64,000 nt of DNA from CAZOZZ01 sp965262425 (GTDB taxonomy: Bacteria; Acidobacteriota; Terriglobia; 20CM-2-55-15), in assembly GCA_965262425.1 (NCBI GenBank), contig OZ253536.1, positions 5,642,001 through 5,706,000 of the forward strand. Direction: 5' to 3'. Positions 51,761-60,228 of this stretch are shown one piece after another. Both the position numbers and the translations under genes were made by a program. Below the pieces are notes generated by a model, which saw nothing but the letters and a program-made list of their open reading frames with translations, ran no database searches and was not told the DNA's origin. Each line of letters opens with the position of its first letter. Position 1 is the first letter of the stretch.

Positions 51761-52135
51761 CCGTTGCCTCTCTGACGTTCCGTCACCTTGTGCTGGGAAA
51801 ACTTTCGAAAAGAGTACGCGAGGAAGGAGTTGATAGCAATCAATCAGTCACATGTCTGCGATTCAGACACTGCGGCGATTTCCTTGAGGCTATCCGATCG
51901 ATATCGTGTGGTTTTTCGGGCGATAGGAATTTTGCGTGGGAAACAGGGAGTTGCAGGATGGTGAAAGGGATGGGTGTGGCTCGAGAAGCGACACGAGTGC
52001 GACGACCGCCGGATGATGCGGCAAACAGGGTCGATAGAAATCCATGACGAGGGCCCGGTGCGCTATGGAGGCCGAGGATTCTGCAGTTGATTTGCCAGGG
52101 CGCGACGGAGCCGGCGGGTCTTGGCAAGAATCTTC

Positions 52136-52452
52136 GCCTCCTCCGCAGAATTTGTGGGCAGTCCAAAGGCCTGTGCGCACATAAGTAATTGAAACAAAGT
52201 ACCTTATTATTTTGTTCGACAGCGAATATTCCAGTACCCACTTCGGTCGGACGCCTACACCCGGTGCCCGGAGCCCCCGCCGGAGGCCCCGTTCCCCATC
52301 GCCCACACCAGCCGACACCGCGGAGCGCAGCCGAGGGTCAAGGCCGGCGCAGCCGCCGAGCTTGCGAGGGAAGCCTTGAGGCTTGGCGAGCACCGTGGTC
52401 TCCTCAAGCGGCGATGGAAGACGGTTTTACCCACAAATTCTGCGGAAGACCC
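52136..52452 (+). mobile_element. 317-bp MITE, copy 3, inserted in a transposase gene
   Basis: The same element as at 9023 and 12415, flanked by a perfect 8-bp duplication GAATCTTC at 52128-52135 and 52453-52460. It lies in the 3' end of the minus-strand transposase gene and supplies that gene's new stop codon. Confidence 0.92.
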
Positions 52453-54043
52453 GAATCTTCTTGCGAGCCGTTTCGCAGAGTGTGAGCACCATTTCCTGAT
52501 GCTCGAGCGGAGAGAGGAAGGCGACGTAGTTTTGGTAGTAAATCAGAATGACGGTAAAGGTCGGCTGGAGCACATCGAGGATGCGGGGGCGAGTCTTCCG
52601 ATTCATGTTCCGGCGTTCGATGCGCCGCAGATACCACTGCATCAGGCTGTAGGTGAGCAGGACAAAGACGACCTGGTTGACCACGAGACTGAATGCGCGG
52701 GAAGAGAACTCGGCGAGGCCGGAGAAACACTTGGTTTGCCGGTAGCGCTCTTCAACCACGGTGCGCAGCGCATACTCGGTGCGGGTTTGGGCGGGATCCG
52801 CAATGCGTTTGGTATCCAAGAGCACCCACTGATCGGTGTGCCCATCGGCATAGCGTTCACGGTTGATCACCGCATGGAGCGGGACCGGACAGTTGGAATA
52901 GGACTCCAGGTCCCGGACCACGGCCAGTTCCGAACCCACGCGCGTGGTGGCCGGATCGGGCGGATTTTCGACGGGGCGTTTCTCTAAGGTGCGTTGCCGG
53001 GCCTGCTCACGTTTGCGAATCGCGGCGGGCCGATGAAGGGGAGCCGGTTTCTCCGGCGGTGCAGGAGGCGTCCAAGATTGGAACGTCCCGGGTTGGGCGT
53101 CAGCCAGATCGATCGCGTCGCGGGTGATCTCCATGTTGCGACGGGCCGGAATCAGGATGTCGATCCCATAATCCTGTTTGCAACGACCAATGGAGGGGCC
53201 ATCGAGAAACCCCCGGTCCAGGATCAACCGCTTGATGATTCCCGTGCCATGATAGGCCACAAACTCGTCGACCATGCGGTACAGTATCGGCAAGTCGTTA
53301 TCTTTACCCTGACTGACTCGCAGTCCGGCCCATAGGAAGAAGTCCCCGGCGCGATTGGTGTGGATCAGGGTCACCAGTTTGTAGCACCGGCGCCACTGAC
53401 ACCGGAGTTTCTGTTTGGAGGTCAGTTTTAGACCGTCGACCGGCTTGTTGTGCTCGTTGAATAGCATCAAGGAGGCGTGTTCATAGGCCGGGTTGTCAGG
53501 TAGGAACAGATAGGTCGCATCCCCGATGAACAGCCCTTCCCGATCAAAGGCCCGATGCTGTCGGAAGATGCCCACCACGTCGCGGTTGAACCAATCCTGG
53601 AGGCGATCCGCGTCGGTCTTGCGCGCCATCTTCCGCAGATAGTCCTGATCACAGGGGGTCTGCCGGTCGTAGCTGTTCTTGTCGTTGAACCCCCCACACT
53701 CCAAGGTCACATCGCCGGTCTCCGGGTGGATGGCCCGATGCCCCATCTGGGGGCCGAAGGCCTGGACCATCCCCCCGCTGCGCACGACATAGGGATAGGC
53801 ATGAAACTGATGCACCCCGTGGAAGCGCATCGCCACATTGCTGGCGATATAGACCCACACCGGTACGTCGTGCTTCTTCAATGGGGTCGGGTAGCTCCCC
53901 GCCAACTTCTCGAGAATCTTCTTGCCCGCGATGGCTCGAAAGAAGTCCGTCTCGGAGACCTCTCCGGCCGCCTCGATCGAGTCAAACTCCCCGTCCCGGA
54001 ACGCGTCGCACACCAACCGGTCGTTGCGTTCAAACACGGTCAT
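52427..54043 (-). CDS. DDE transposase of a two-gene element, C terminus replaced by MITE sequence
   Basis: A 538-residue transposase. Core motifs include REGLFIGDATYLFLPDN (first Asp), KRLILDRGFLDGPSIGRCKQDYG (second Asp) and a Glu in TRTEYALRTVVEERYRQTK followed by FSSRAFSLVVNQVVFVLLTY, an IS4/IS1634-like arrangement. The last eight residues (RVFRRICG) and the stop come from the inserted MITE. Across the insertion the old frame continues as LAKTRRLRRALANQL... to a TAG at 52065-52063, giving an original length of about 551. Loss of that basic tail may or may not impair function. It begins 14 bp after its DUF6788 partner gene. Confidence 0.82.
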   Translation of the reverse strand: MTVFERNDRLVCDAFRDGEFDSIEAAGEVSETDFFRAIAGKKILEKLAGSYPTPLKKHDVPVWVYIASNVAMRFHGVHQFHAYPYVVRSGGMVQAFGPQMGHRAIHPETGDVTLECGGFNDKNSYDRQTPCDQDYLRKMARKTDADRLQDWFNRDVVGIFRQHRAFDREGLFIGDATYLFLPDNPAYEHASLMLFNEHNKPVDGLKLTSKQKLRCQWRRCYKLVTLIHTNRAGDFFLWAGLRVSQGKDNDLPILYRMVDEFVAYHGTGIIKRLILDRGFLDGPSIGRCKQDYGIDILIPARRNMEITRDAIDLADAQPGTFQSWTPPAPPEKPAPLHRPAAIRKREQARQRTLEKRPVENPPDPATTRVGSELAVVRDLESYSNCPVPLHAVINRERYADGHTDQWVLLDTKRIADPAQTRTEYALRTVVEERYRQTKCFSGLAEFSSRAFSLVVNQVVFVLLTYSLMQWYLRRIERRNMNRKTRPRILDVLQPTFTVILIYYQNYVAFLSPLEHQEMVLTLCETARKKIRVFRRICG

Positions 54044-54056
54044 GCCGGACTCCCCA

Positions 54057-54440
54057 TCAGGGTTTCTCCCGCCGCAGCTTCTCGATTTGATCCAGCAGCT
54101 TCAGAATCCTCCGTTGTACTCGGGTGACCTCGGCCCGGGCCGCGCGATACTGGGTATACCGTTCACTCTTCTCTCGCAACCCCTTCACTCGCTCAGCAGG
54201 AATCGACAACAACCGGGTCCGGCCCTCCTCGCTCCAGCTCAACACCATCGAGCGGTGCAACTGTCCCCGCGTACACGCACAGCCAGCCTTGCCGCACTTG
54301 CGCGCCAACTCGTACACGGTCCCCTTCACCATCGGCTTGCGTTCATAGCCCACCTCGATCAACTCGGCTAACTCATCGATCGCTTCCCGCAAAGCGGCCC
54401 GGTACCGGCTCAATCGCGCCAGTTTGCTCTTAGACTGCAT
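54057..54440 (-). CDS. DUF6788-type small protein of a two-gene insertion element
   Basis: A 127-residue basic protein. The ATG at 54440 is preceded by AT-rich tatatatttatc, mirroring the tatatata before the related gene at 38048. It has KGTVYELARKCGKAGCACTRGQLHR (three Cys, CGKAGCAC) and a C-terminal coiled segment (RAEVTRVQRRILKLLDQIEKLRREK). Its partner transposase follows 14 bp downstream. Role within transposition is unknown; zinc-dependent DNA binding is a guess from the Cys pattern. Confidence 0.62.
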   Translation of the reverse strand: MQSKSKLARLSRYRAALREAIDELAELIEVGYERKPMVKGTVYELARKCGKAGCACTRGQLHRSMVLSWSEEGRTRLLSIPAERVKGLREKSERYTQYRAARAEVTRVQRRILKLLDQIEKLRREKP

Positions 54441-54633
54441 GTCGTATATATTTATCACATACAGATACCGACGCTTCAACCCCAAAAATCTACATCTTTC
54501 CACAAATTGTCGTTTTGGGATTCTTCCAGACCCCGGTGGGACGGCTTAACGTTGCTGGCTCACTCTACTGTCTGAACTGCAGTCATGTGCAAGGGCCGGG
54601 GGTGGCAACCAGCCCGGCGGGAGGTCATTTTCC

Positions 54634-54664
54634 TTGGCAGCCGTCCCTGAGATCCGCCTATAAT
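54634..54664 (+). promoter_or_regulatory. Possible promoter of the second S9 peptidase
   Basis: TTGGCA (54634-54639) and a perfect TATAAT (54659-54664) are 19 bp apart, slightly wide. It lies 160 bp before the ATG at 54826. The rest of 54441-54825 shows no other feature. Confidence 0.4.
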
Positions 54665-54825
54665 CCGCTGGTGTGACTCTGAAAGGTCAATATTCCACAA
54701 CCTCATGGCCGATCGTTGCCAAGGGAGGGCCGATGATTCTCCTATCCACTCGCTCCATTCAACTTCAGGCATGTCGTCGCCTCGGACGTCCTGGTCACCC
54801 AGGTGGACCAGTTCGAAAGGGCGCC

Positions 54826-57447
54826 ATGACTCGGTACGCCTGTTTTCTCATCTTCCTCCTAGTCGTGAGTGCGTTTCCGCTAACTCTCGAAGCCGAGGCA
54901 AGAACCGGTCAGGTCCAGACCGAGGCCGCGAATCAGGAACCACAGCCCGTCACGACTGCGAACTACGATCTGGCGGGGCGCTTCGCGCCATACAAGATCG
55001 ACCGCCTGATCTACAGCACGGCGGTTCGGCCACGCTGGATCGACGACGGCAGTGACCGGTTCTGGTACGAGTGGGAGACCTCGAGCGGTAAGACCTACTA
55101 CCTGGTCGACCCGGCACGCGGCACGAAGACCGCCATGTTCGACAACGATCGAATCGCGGCCGAACTGACTCGCTTGACGAAGGATCCATGGGACGGCCAG
55201 CACTTGCCGATCCGGGGCATCACGTTCATCGACGCGGACACGCTGCAATTCGAAGTCGAGTCGTCCCAGGATGCGGAAGCGGAGGAGTCCGAGACGGCGG
55301 ACGAGACCGATCAGGAGCAGCAGCAGGAAGAGGATGACGGGGAGACCCGGGAGGAACGGGCGAAGAAGCATCTGTTTCACTTCGAGTACGACATCAACGG
55401 CCGGACCCTTCGCATGCTCGAGGATTGGGAAAAGCCCGACGACCATCCGAGCTGGGCGAACGTGTCGCCAGACAGTCAGACGGTAATCTTCGCTCGCAAC
55501 GACAACCTCTTCATGATGAGCGGGGACTCCTACCAGCAGATCCTCGACGCTCGGCGTGGCAAGGACGGTGACGACGCCGACGAGGCGGACCAGGCCGTCG
55601 AGGTGGAGGAGATCGGGCTGACGACCGACGGTGAGCAGCACTACAGCTACGCCAACTTCGATCGGGGCGACACCGACCCGGAGCGGGAGAAAGCGAAGGA
55701 CGAGCGGAAGAGGGTCACGATCTCGTGGTCGCACGATTCCGGTCGCTTCGCCATAGTCCGGCGTGATCAGCGAGAGACGGGGGACCTCTGGGTTATCCAT
55801 TCGGTCGGTAACCGCCGGCCCGAGCTCGAGACGTACCGGTACGACATGGCTGGCGAAGAGAACATCACGCAGCGGGACCTGGGCGTCTACGACCTGGCAA
55901 CACGCCAGATGGTCGCGGTAGACGCGGCCAAGTTCAAGGACCAGAACATCGCGCTATTGAACGCCCGTAAGTTCGTGTATCCGGACCGCCATGAGCCTGA
56001 TCGGAACCGCTGGCTGTCGGACGACCCGAACGAGGTGTACTTCTGGCGCCAGAGTCGCGATCGACACCGACTCGAGGTGTGTGTGGCCGACGCGACGACT
56101 GGTGAGGTGCGCGTCGTCCTCGAGGAAGAGCTCAACACCTACGTGGAGATCCAGCGGCTCGAACGTCTCAGTTCGGGCGACCTGATCTGGTGGTCGGAGC
56201 GGGACGGCTGGTCGCATCTCTATCTCTACGGTTCGGACGGGACCCTCAAGACTCGGTTGACCGAAGGCCCCTGGGGCGTGCGACAGGTCCAGGGGATCGA
56301 CGAAGAGGCCGGGGTCGTGTACTTCACGGCGAACGCTCGAGAGACCGACGAAGACCCCTACTACCAGCATCTGTACAGCGTGAACCTCGACGGCGACGAC
56401 CTGAAGTTACTCGATGCCGGAGATTTCGACCATCGAGTCGAGATGGGGGAGTCGGGCCAGTACTTCGTCGACAACTACTCGAGGGTGAACACAACGCCCA
56501 GCGCGACGCTGATCGGGGCCGACGGCACCAAGGTGCTCGATCTCGAAGCCGCCGACTTCAGCCAGCTCGAGGCGGCGGGGTATCAGTTCCCTGAGCAGTA
56601 CAGGATCAAGGCGGCCGATCGCGTGACCGACCTGTACGGCGTCATGTACAAACCGTTCAACTTCGACCCGTCGAAGAAGTATCCGATCATCGAATTCGTC
56701 TATCCGGGTCCGCAGACCGAATCGGTCTCGAAGTCGTTCTCGACGAATCGCTACGAAACCGCGCTTGCACAGTTCGGCTTCATCGTCGTGACAATCGGAA
56801 ACCGCGGCGGACATCCCGCACGCTCGAAGTGGTACCACAACTACGGCTACGGCAACCTGCGGGATTACGGCCTGGCAGACAAGAAGGCGGCCATCGAGCA
56901 GCTCGCCGATCGCCACGACTTCATAGACGCGGACCGCGTGGGCATCTATGGACACTCTGGCGGAGGGTTCATGTCGACCGCCGCGATGCTCGTCTATCCG
57001 GACCTCTTCAAGGTTGCTGTGTCGTCGTCCGGGAACCACAACAACGACGTCTACAACACCTCCTGGTCGGAGAAGCACGATGGCGTCAAGGAGGTCGTGG
57101 GAGAGGACGGCGAGATCAGCTTCGAGTATGACATCGACAAGAACACGGATCTTGCGGGGAACCTCAAGGGGCACCTCCTGCTGACGACGGGCGACATCGA
57201 CAACAACGTGCACCCGGTCGGCACGCTCAGGATGGCCGAGGCGCTCATCAAGGCGAACAAGCGGTTCGACTTCTTCATGTTCCCCGGCATGCGGCACAGC
57301 TACCGGGACATGGGTGACTACTGGTTCTGGCTCCGCGCCGAATACTTTGTCGAGCATCTGCTCGGCGACTTGCAATGGGATCCTGACATTTCTCAACTCA
57401 ACTTGATGAAGGGCGATCCGCCGGTCGGGGGGAACCGGCCGCGATGA
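54826..57447 (+). CDS. S9-family (DPP IV-like) serine peptidase, exported
   Basis: An 873-residue protein. ATG at 54826 starts a signal peptide (FLIFLLVVSAFPLTLEAEA); the longer upstream frame is rejected. It contains a large beta-propeller (about 60-640) with an acidic insert at about 145-180 rich in Glu, Asp and Gln, a probable surface loop. The catalytic alpha/beta hydrolase domain has GHSGGG (Ser711), TGDIDNNVHPV (Asp) and PGMRHSYRD (His), plus YGVMYKPFNFDPSKKYPIIE at its start. It belongs to the S9B/DPP IV branch, distinct from the S9C-like enzyme at 9475. It trims dipeptides in the periplasm, supporting peptide scavenging. Monocistronic by spacing. Confidence 0.92.
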   Translation: MTRYACFLIFLLVVSAFPLTLEAEARTGQVQTEAANQEPQPVTTANYDLAGRFAPYKIDRLIYSTAVRPRWIDDGSDRFWYEWETSSGKTYYLVDPARGTKTAMFDNDRIAAELTRLTKDPWDGQHLPIRGITFIDADTLQFEVESSQDAEAEESETADETDQEQQQEEDDGETREERAKKHLFHFEYDINGRTLRMLEDWEKPDDHPSWANVSPDSQTVIFARNDNLFMMSGDSYQQILDARRGKDGDDADEADQAVEVEEIGLTTDGEQHYSYANFDRGDTDPEREKAKDERKRVTISWSHDSGRFAIVRRDQRETGDLWVIHSVGNRRPELETYRYDMAGEENITQRDLGVYDLATRQMVAVDAAKFKDQNIALLNARKFVYPDRHEPDRNRWLSDDPNEVYFWRQSRDRHRLEVCVADATTGEVRVVLEEELNTYVEIQRLERLSSGDLIWWSERDGWSHLYLYGSDGTLKTRLTEGPWGVRQVQGIDEEAGVVYFTANARETDEDPYYQHLYSVNLDGDDLKLLDAGDFDHRVEMGESGQYFVDNYSRVNTTPSATLIGADGTKVLDLEAADFSQLEAAGYQFPEQYRIKAADRVTDLYGVMYKPFNFDPSKKYPIIEFVYPGPQTESVSKSFSTNRYETALAQFGFIVVTIGNRGGHPARSKWYHNYGYGNLRDYGLADKKAAIEQLADRHDFIDADRVGIYGHSGGGFMSTAAMLVYPDLFKVAVSSSGNHNNDVYNTSWSEKHDGVKEVVGEDGEISFEYDIDKNTDLAGNLKGHLLLTTGDIDNNVHPVGTLRMAEALIKANKRFDFFMFPGMRHSYRDMGDYWFWLRAEYFVEHLLGDLQWDPDISQLNLMKGDPPVGGNRPR

Positions 57448-57549
57448 GCCGGCTCCTTATTCGTGCTTTTCTCGCATCGCGCGAATGATTTCCGAGAGGA
57501 CGATTTCCGAGGCGGCTTGACGCGCTTGGTGGGTTTGACGTCTTGTCTA

Positions 57550-57818
57550 GTGGTCCCCGCCAGATATAGCGATACTATCTCCGATGGAGGTTGCGAGCAG
57601 ACTGATGGCTGAGATCCACCGTGTGGTGAGTTTGAGCTTTCGGCAGAGTTTGCGTTCGTGAGGGGCAACCTCCATCGGCCCTGCGGGTTCGGGCGGAACG
57701 GCACCGTCTTTGGCGTCGCTCCTCCTCACAATGTCGAAGCATTGGCTCGTCGTCGCTCCCCCAAATCCGGTACCGTTGCACTCCGAAATCTAGTACCGCT
57801 ATGTCTGGCGGGGACCAC
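57550..57818 (-). mobile_element. 269-bp MITE with IS630-like tips, copy 2 (inverted)
   Basis: The reverse complement of 3412-3680 at about 90% identity and exactly the same length, flanked by TA (57548-57549 and 57819-57820). Terminal repeats begin GTGGTCCCCGCCAGA. It lies between the S9 peptidase and the AAA-ATPase gene; the flanking 57448-57549 and 57819-57949 show nothing else. Confidence 0.82.
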
Positions 57819-57949
57819 TAGCTAGCGGGTGGCCAGGGACGGCCACCCCGACACTCCATCCTGGCGATTCGGTTGAACCGACACCCAGGGGCACATCCAT
57901 GCGAGCCAAGCCCGCTCAGGCCGCTTGATGTCCGTCGTCCCCGGTACCG

Positions 57950-58492
57950 TTACGACGATCTCCTCTCGAACCACTGCAACACCGCGTTGACCCTGGCGGC
58001 GGTCCGGCCCTCGACCTCGAGCACCTCGACACCAAGATCGAGGGAATCCTCAATGAGAAGCTCCCTCAGCGCCTCATCCACCTCTCCTCTCGAGTGGTCC
58101 TGGAACTCAGCAGACGCCAGCACTATGCGGTCGTACTCCTCAATAGGAACGAAGACCAAGAAGTTGAGCGTCTGAAGAGCCCGGTGCACTCGAGGGCGCC
58201 AATCCTCGATGTCAAAGGCTGCGGCCTCAGGATGCACTGACAGGTAGGCGATAAGATCGAGTGGGCATCGGTCAAACACCGCATTCGTGCGACGCTCGCT
58301 GAGCAACTGAAGGGAAAGCGCCAGCTGCGCTTCGAAGTCTTCGAGCGATGGCGGATGCGAGAACTCGTATCCATCCTCAAGCATCAGTTCATACGGTTCA
58401 GCGATCGCCGCATGGTCGGGCAAGCGTAGACAGAGTTCCTCAACCAGGGTGGACTTTCCCGTACGGTGAGTGCCAGACACAGCAATGCGCAT
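57950..58492 (-). CDS. P-loop ATPase/kinase of AAA_28 type
   Basis: A 180-residue cytoplasmic protein with Walker A GTHRTGKST at residues 7-15 and a Walker-B-like NAVFDRCPLDLIAYL at about 70, the pattern of NTPase domains resembling small nucleoside/nicotinamide kinases (AAA_28). LVFVPIEEYDRIVLASAEFQD fits the lid region. Substrate unknown. Isolated gene; 5' side is followed by 100 bp with no feature. Confidence 0.75.
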   Translation of the reverse strand: MRIAVSGTHRTGKSTLVEELCLRLPDHAAIAEPYELMLEDGYEFSHPPSLEDFEAQLALSLQLLSERRTNAVFDRCPLDLIAYLSVHPEAAAFDIEDWRPRVHRALQTLNFLVFVPIEEYDRIVLASAEFQDHSRGEVDEALRELLIEDSLDLGVEVLEVEGRTAARVNAVLQWFERRSS

Positions 58493-58596
58493 ACGAAGTG
58501 CGAGTGTATCGCTCTACGTTTCAATCACGAGAAAAATCGGGGGGAGTCCGGCAGAACGTACTCTTAGAGGAATGTCGACTTTCCAGGCACATGTCT

Positions 58597-60064
58597 TCAG
58601 TCAACTTGAGATTCTTTCGCTCTTGGGTACAGGGCTAAGACGAGGGCGGCGGTTGCAACCAGTACGCCAGCCGACACGAACATGCCCAGGCGGACGCCAT
58701 TGCTGAACGCCTGGCCAGCAACGGCGATCACGGGATCGGCGCGGTCCGGCGCAAGATTCGTCGTAGCAGCCAGCAGCGCGCCGATGGAGTCCTGACCGAG
58801 CGCTGCGATGGACGGGTCCAAACTGTCCAGAGAGTCTTCCAGGCTGTTGCGGTAGCCGACCGACACGAGGGCACCTACGATTGCGATCCCGATCGCTCCG
58901 CCAACCTCACGCGTGGTGTCGTTGACCGCGGAGCCGACACCCGCTTTCGAAGGTGGTAGCGATGTGATGAGCGCTGAGGTGGCCGGGGGCATCAGCAGGG
59001 CCATCCCGCCTGCGACAACAGCTAAGGCCGCCCCAACCCACGTGTAGGCCGTCTCCGGTCGAGAGAGCGCGAGCAGTGTGAATCCGAATGCGGCAATGAG
59101 CATCCCGACGGTAATCACCGCTCTTGCACCGAACCGTTCTGACAAAACGGCGGCGCGGGGCGCTACAACGAAGAAGACCAAAGGGTAAGGAAGAATTCGA
59201 ATCCCTGCTCCGAGCACCGAGTGCCCCTGGACGAACTGAAAATACTGCGTAATCACGAAGAACATGCCAAAGATTCCGAAGAACGCCGCCGTGATCGCGA
59301 GCGAACTGAGACCAAACACTCGGTCTGTGAAAAAGCGCGGGTCGAGCATGGGGTGCGGGATGCGAAGCTCCCATAAAATCAATGCGCCGAGCGACACGCC
59401 CGCAACGCCGAAAGCTCCGAGCACCGGAGCCGACGTCCACCCCAGCTCAGGTACTTCTATGATCCCGTACACCAGAGCCACCAGACCCACCATGGATAGC
59501 GCGGCGCCAGCGGGATCGAGGGGAGTGCCTTGCTCATCGCGAGAGGTTGGGACAATGCGCACCACTAAAATCAGCATGACCGCGACGATGGGAAGGTTGA
59601 TCAAAAACACGGACCCCCACCAGAACCATTCCAGGAGTAGTCCGCTTCCGATCAACCCGATCGCACCGCCGGCGCCGGCGAAACCAGCCCATATGGCGAT
59701 GGCGCGGCGACGCTCGTTATCTGGAAAGACGGTCGCCACAATGGAAAGCGTCGCGGGCATGATGAATGCAGCCCCTGCTCCGGTCAAGCCGCGCCAGCAG
59801 CGATTGCGAAAACACTCAATCCGGCCAAGAGGGCTTCACGACGTCCAAAGCGATCTCCGGCGCGCCAGCCGGCAGCAGCAGCCCTGCGAACAGGAGCGCG
59901 TAAGCGTCAATGATCCACTGAAGCTCGCTGCCAGTCGCACCGAGAGCCCGTTGGATCGCCGGGACGGCGACGTTGAGTGAGCTGACGCTCACTACGACCA
60001 GCACGAGGGAGCCGCACAGAATCCACAGGATCGCCCAACGCTGGGGATGACCCGTGTGGGTCAT
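58597..60064 (-). pseudogene. EmrB/QacA-type MFS drug exporter, frameshifted and internally deleted
   Basis: The ATG at 60064 starts RWAILWILCGSLVLVVVSVSSLNVAVPAIQRAL, ELQWIIDAYALLFAGLLLPAGA, the first helices of a 14-TM MFS exporter. After GA one base is missing; the expected GDRFGRREALLAGLSVFAIAA is in the shifted frame. Then about 15 codons are lost before RGLTGAGAAFIMPATLSI, which continues to a normal end at 58597. With two separate lesions the gene is almost certainly dead, unlike the single-base cases nearby. The downstream 390-codon frame alone lacks helices 1-3. Confidence 0.82.
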
Positions 60065-60177
60065 CGGCAACCTTTATCCGCGTCCACCCCGGAGAGGTGC
60101 TCGAGAAAGATCCGGGACGCGTGCTCTTCGTTCCGATACTGGATGGTCTGTGCGGAACGACACAGCCGTCCTGATCG

Positions 60178-60228
60178 CCGCGTGAAGATGAGATGCCAGA
60201 ATGCGAAGTTAATCATGAGCAGGCCCTA
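60178..60228. repeat. Stop-codon-associated repeat, single end
   Basis: On the minus strand TAGGGCCTGCTCATGATTAA, then TTCGCATTCTGGCATCTCATCT, starts at the permease stop codon and matches the left end of the 6189-6430 element. No matching second end was seen between here and the MFS pseudogene. Confidence 0.55.
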
